From Formosa agariphila KMM 3901 (GTDB lineage Bacteria > Bacteroidota > Bacteroidia > Flavobacteriales > Flavobacteriaceae), in assembly GCF_000723205.1 (NCBI RefSeq), contig NZ_HG315671.1, positions 965,351 to 1,029,350 on the forward strand: a DNA stretch of 64,000 nt, in the 5' to 3' direction. The notes beneath the pieces are model-generated. The model had not been told where the DNA came from and did not search any database. It was given only the letters and a program-made list of their open reading frames with translations. Made by a program: the position numbers and the translations under genes. Below, one piece after another: positions 61,700 through 64,000 of the stretch (the first letter of the stretch is position 1; the number at the start of each line of letters is the position of its first letter).

Positions 61700-62551
61700 T
61701 TGAAAGTAAGAATTATAATAGTATTTGCCTTATTAAGTTTGTCTTCGTGCCAACTTTTTAAAACCGAAGATACGCGCATTCCAATCGCTCGCGTTAACGA
61801 TTCGTACCTATACCAGGAAGATATCGAAACGTTAATAGACGAGGGGACTTCTGTGGAAGATAGTACGCTTTTAGTTCAGAATTTTATAACACGTTGGGCA
61901 ACACAAGAACTATTGGTAGATGGTGCGAAAAGGAATTTAAACGAAGATAAACTTGAAGATTTTCAACGCTTAGTAAATCAATACAAAAGAGATTTATATT
62001 CTAAAGCCTATTTAGAAGCGTTGGTAAGACGTAGTGTAGATACTTCGGTTTCTATACAAGAGGCAGAGCGCTACTATAAAACTAATATTGAAGCCTTTAA
62101 GTTAAATGAAGATTTAATTAAATTTCGCTACATTAATATAGATGAAAACCGATTAGACTTTAAAAATATTCAGTCTAAGTTTAAACGATATAATTCCGTT
62201 GATAAAAGAGAATTAGATTCTGTTTCCATACAATTTAAATCGTATGCTTTAAACGATTCTATTTGGATTAAAGTAAGTCAGGTTTTAAGCAAGATTCCTG
62301 TGGTTTCTGCCGAAAATAAAGAGCAACTGTTAAAAAAATCTAATTTTATACAACTCAAAGATTCATTAGGAGTATATTTGATGCATGTTAACGACGTTTT
62401 ATTGCGTGGTAGCACGGCACCACTGGAGTACGTAAAGCCTACGATTGACCAAATCGTGATAAACAAAAGAAAATTAGAACTCATTAGAGATTTAGAAAAA
62501 GACATTACAAAAGATGCAATTAAGAACAAACAATTTGAAATCTATAATTAA
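61700..62551 (+). CDS. Lipoprotein of the parvulin operon (PpiC-related, no clear isomerase core)
   Basis: 283 residues, TTG start at 61700 directly abutting the previous stop. Lipobox LSSC with C17. The N-terminal SurA-like helical segment (TRIPIARVNDSYLYQEDIET) is present, with long helices, but I see no complete parvulin core (no HIL...GG...FGWHI pattern). It probably works as a chaperone-like partner of the two flanking isomerases in the periplasm. Its 3' end overlaps the next gene by 38 bases. Confidence 0.82.
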   Translation: MKVRIIIVFALLSLSSCQLFKTEDTRIPIARVNDSYLYQEDIETLIDEGTSVEDSTLLVQNFITRWATQELLVDGAKRNLNEDKLEDFQRLVNQYKRDLYSKAYLEALVRRSVDTSVSIQEAERYYKTNIEAFKLNEDLIKFRYINIDENRLDFKNIQSKFKRYNSVDKRELDSVSIQFKSYALNDSIWIKVSQVLSKIPVVSAENKEQLLKKSNFIQLKDSLGVYLMHVNDVLLRGSTAPLEYVKPTIDQIVINKRKLELIRDLEKDITKDAIKNKQFEIYN

Positions 62552-63986
62552 CCTTAAACAGGCTTTATTTTTAAGCTTTATCCTTTGTGTAAATGGTATG
62601 TTTGCACAAGAAATTATTCCAGACGAAGTTGCCGATACAAAACCAGAAGCAGTGGTTCAGCCAAAAAAAGTTGGAAAATTAGGAGTTTCTCCTGGAGCTA
62701 AAAAAATTGATGGTGTTGCAGCAGTAATCGGAGAATATATTGTTCTGGAATCTGATGTAGATAATACCATCTTACAATTAAAAGCTCAAGGTGTAAATAC
62801 AGACGATTTTACAGACTGTGAATTGTTTGGAAAACTTCTTGAAGATAAATTGTACTCTCATCAAGCAATTCAAGATAGTATTATTGTTTCTGATATTGAA
62901 ATTCATTCATTTGTTGAGCAACAAGTTCAACGCTTTTTACAACAAACCAATGGGTCTATGGATGCCTTATTAAAATTATATAATAAGGAAGACGAAAAAA
63001 GTTTTAGAGACGAAATGTTTGAAATAAACAAGAGTCAGAAACTAGCTCAATTAATGCAAGAGAAAATTGTTGAAGAAGTAGAAATTACACCAGAAGAAGT
63101 TCGTGAATTTTTCAATAAAATTCCTGAAGACGAACGTCCAACATTTGGTACAGAATTACGCGTTGCACAAATTGTTGTAGAGCCAGAAGTTACTGAAGAA
63201 GAAAAGCAAAAAGTAATAGATCGTTTAAAAGAAATGAAAGCCGATGTTATAGAAAACGGCGCGAGTTTTAGATCTAAAGTTGTGTTGTATACAGACGATG
63301 CTGCTTCTAGAGGTAATGGTGGTTTATACACATTAAACCGTAAGCAACCAAAAATGGTAAAAGAGTTTAGACAAGTTGCTTTTTCTTTAGAAGAGGGTGA
63401 AATTTCAGAGCCTTTTGCTACAGAGTACGGGTATCATATTATTTATCTAGAAAAAATTAGAGGTCAAGAATATGATGTTCGTCACGTATTGTTGATGCCT
63501 AAAGTATCTGATGAAGAAATAAAAAAGGCTAAAGAGAAAATTGATAAAGTAAGACAAGAACTAGTAGACGAAGAAATTACTTTCGAAGAAGCGGCTAAAA
63601 AATATAGTGACGAGAAAGAAACTAAATTTGATGGCGGACAATTGATTAATCCAGCGACTCAAGATTATAATTTTGAATTAACAAAAATGGATCCAGAATT
63701 ATACGCACAAATTCAGAGTTTAAAAGACAACGAAATTAGCTTGGTTTTAAAAGACGAAGATCGTACTGGACGTATTAAATTTAAAGTGCTTACTGTTACA
63801 GATCGTGTAGATGAGCACGTTGCAAACTATGCTCAAGATTATCTTAAAATTAAAGAATTAGCTTTAGATGAAAAACGTTTAAACGCTATCGAAAAATGGC
63901 AAGAAGAAACTATTGGAGATACTTATATTAAAATAAGTGGTGATTATAGAGATTGTGATTTTGCTAGTAACTGGTTAAAAAAATAA
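62514..63986 (+). CDS. SurA-like periplasmic chaperone/isomerase
   Basis: 490 residues; signal peptide IINLKQALFLSFILCVNGMFA. N-terminal SurA domain (IDGVAAVIGEYIVLESDVDN near 64-83), then two parvulin regions: about 215-320 (LRVAQIVVEPE ... EYGYHIIYLEK) and 325-430 (YDVRHVLLMPK ... FDGGQLINP). It guides unfolded outer-membrane proteins through the periplasm. The ATG at 62514 overlaps the lipoprotein gene by 38 bases, so translation is coupled. The next gene starts 3 bases after its stop. Confidence 0.92.
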   Translation: MQLRTNNLKSIINLKQALFLSFILCVNGMFAQEIIPDEVADTKPEAVVQPKKVGKLGVSPGAKKIDGVAAVIGEYIVLESDVDNTILQLKAQGVNTDDFTDCELFGKLLEDKLYSHQAIQDSIIVSDIEIHSFVEQQVQRFLQQTNGSMDALLKLYNKEDEKSFRDEMFEINKSQKLAQLMQEKIVEEVEITPEEVREFFNKIPEDERPTFGTELRVAQIVVEPEVTEEEKQKVIDRLKEMKADVIENGASFRSKVVLYTDDAASRGNGGLYTLNRKQPKMVKEFRQVAFSLEEGEISEPFATEYGYHIIYLEKIRGQEYDVRHVLLMPKVSDEEIKKAKEKIDKVRQELVDEEITFEEAAKKYSDEKETKFDGGQLINPATQDYNFELTKMDPELYAQIQSLKDNEISLVLKDEDRTGRIKFKVLTVTDRVDEHVANYAQDYLKIKELALDEKRLNAIEKWQEETIGDTYIKISGDYRDCDFASNWLKK

Positions 63987-63989
63987 GGG

Positions 63990-64000
63990 ATGTCAGACGT
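63990..64000 (+). CDS. Start of a following gene, cut by the window end
   Basis: ATG at 63990 begins MSD-V three bases after the SurA-like gene stop; only 11 bases are visible. In related genomes a MoxR-type ATPase often follows surA, but this cannot be judged from four codons. Confidence 0.35.

Overview
The window is a stretch of ordinary chromosome from an AT-rich member of the Bacteroidota, most likely a (marine) Flavobacteriaceae species. The evidence is consistent: a subtilase with a type IX secretion (Por) C-terminal sorting tail; repeated promoter -7 boxes of the form TAnnTTTG, three to five of them with a TTG box 18-20 bases upstream; Bacteroidota-specific families (alt-GlmU, DUF2911, DUF4199, tandem LAB_N, CarboxypepD_reg/beta-barrel proteins); weak or absent Shine-Dalgarno sites; and several GTG/TTG starts. 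I see no tRNA, rRNA, CRISPR array, insertion sequence or prophage.

Layout. 1-6.8 kb (+): a MORN-repeat protein cut by the window edge, mnmA, a secreted subtilase, a nitronate monooxygenase-like flavoprotein, a MATE exporter, a small acidic protein and a PAP2 phosphatase. 6.8-10.4 kb (-): a tightly overlapping glycosyl-transfer operon (GT2, tandem LAB_N membrane protein, GT39/ArnT-like), then a DUF2911 lipid-anchored-looking protein. 10.6-14.0 kb (+): an ECF sigma / anti-sigma / repeat-rich exported protein operon, then a lone EndoU-family nuclease. 14.1-22.1 kb (-): secA, DUF2795, a cobalamin adenosyltransferase, a LolD/MacB-type ATPase, a methyltransferase and an ABC-F ATPase. 22.2-25.5 kb (+): a two-gene Wza/Wzc-like exopolysaccharide export pair. 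25.7-34.9 kb (-): an exonuclease/GIY-YIG fusion paired with a LexA-like repressor, a second ECF sigma operon, an MsbA-like exporter with phosphohexomutase, a GT2 and DUF4199. 35.0-36.6 kb (+): rpmE2 and alt-GlmU. 36.6-38.2 kb (-): a peptide-binding lipoprotein. 38.4-41.8 kb: mtaB, a GNAT-like protein, a hydrolase and a lytic transglycosylase. 41.9-43.4 kb (-): a TPR-like and an exported protein. 43.5-46.7 kb (+): rpmH and carB. 46.7-48.9 kb (-): a membrane protein and pepT, separated by a structured non-coding element. 49.0-57.9 kb (+): pyrD, LysE, HMG-CoA lyase, an outer-membrane barrel, an HTTM protein and guaB. 58.1-59.5 kb (-): an AI-2E/PerM family protein and a small conserved protein. 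59.7-64.0 kb (+): a three-gene periplasmic parvulin/SurA operon running into a gene cut by the window end.

Functional themes are cell-envelope biogenesis (SecA, SurA-like chaperones, lytic transglycosylase, polysaccharide export, glycosyl transfer on lipid carriers, MsbA-like flippase), nucleotide synthesis (carB, pyrD, guaB), tRNA modification (mnmA, mtaB), and envelope or stress regulation (two ECF operons, one LexA-like repressor).

I found no large unknown multigene system. The items most worth following are: the orphan EndoU-family nuclease at 13.35-14.01 kb, whose motifs resemble animal EndoU; the LexA-like repressor translationally coupled to an exonuclease/GIY-YIG fusion; a structured intergenic element after pepT; a class-2-shaped PyrD with a class-1-like catalytic Cys; and a CarB that ends before the allosteric domain.
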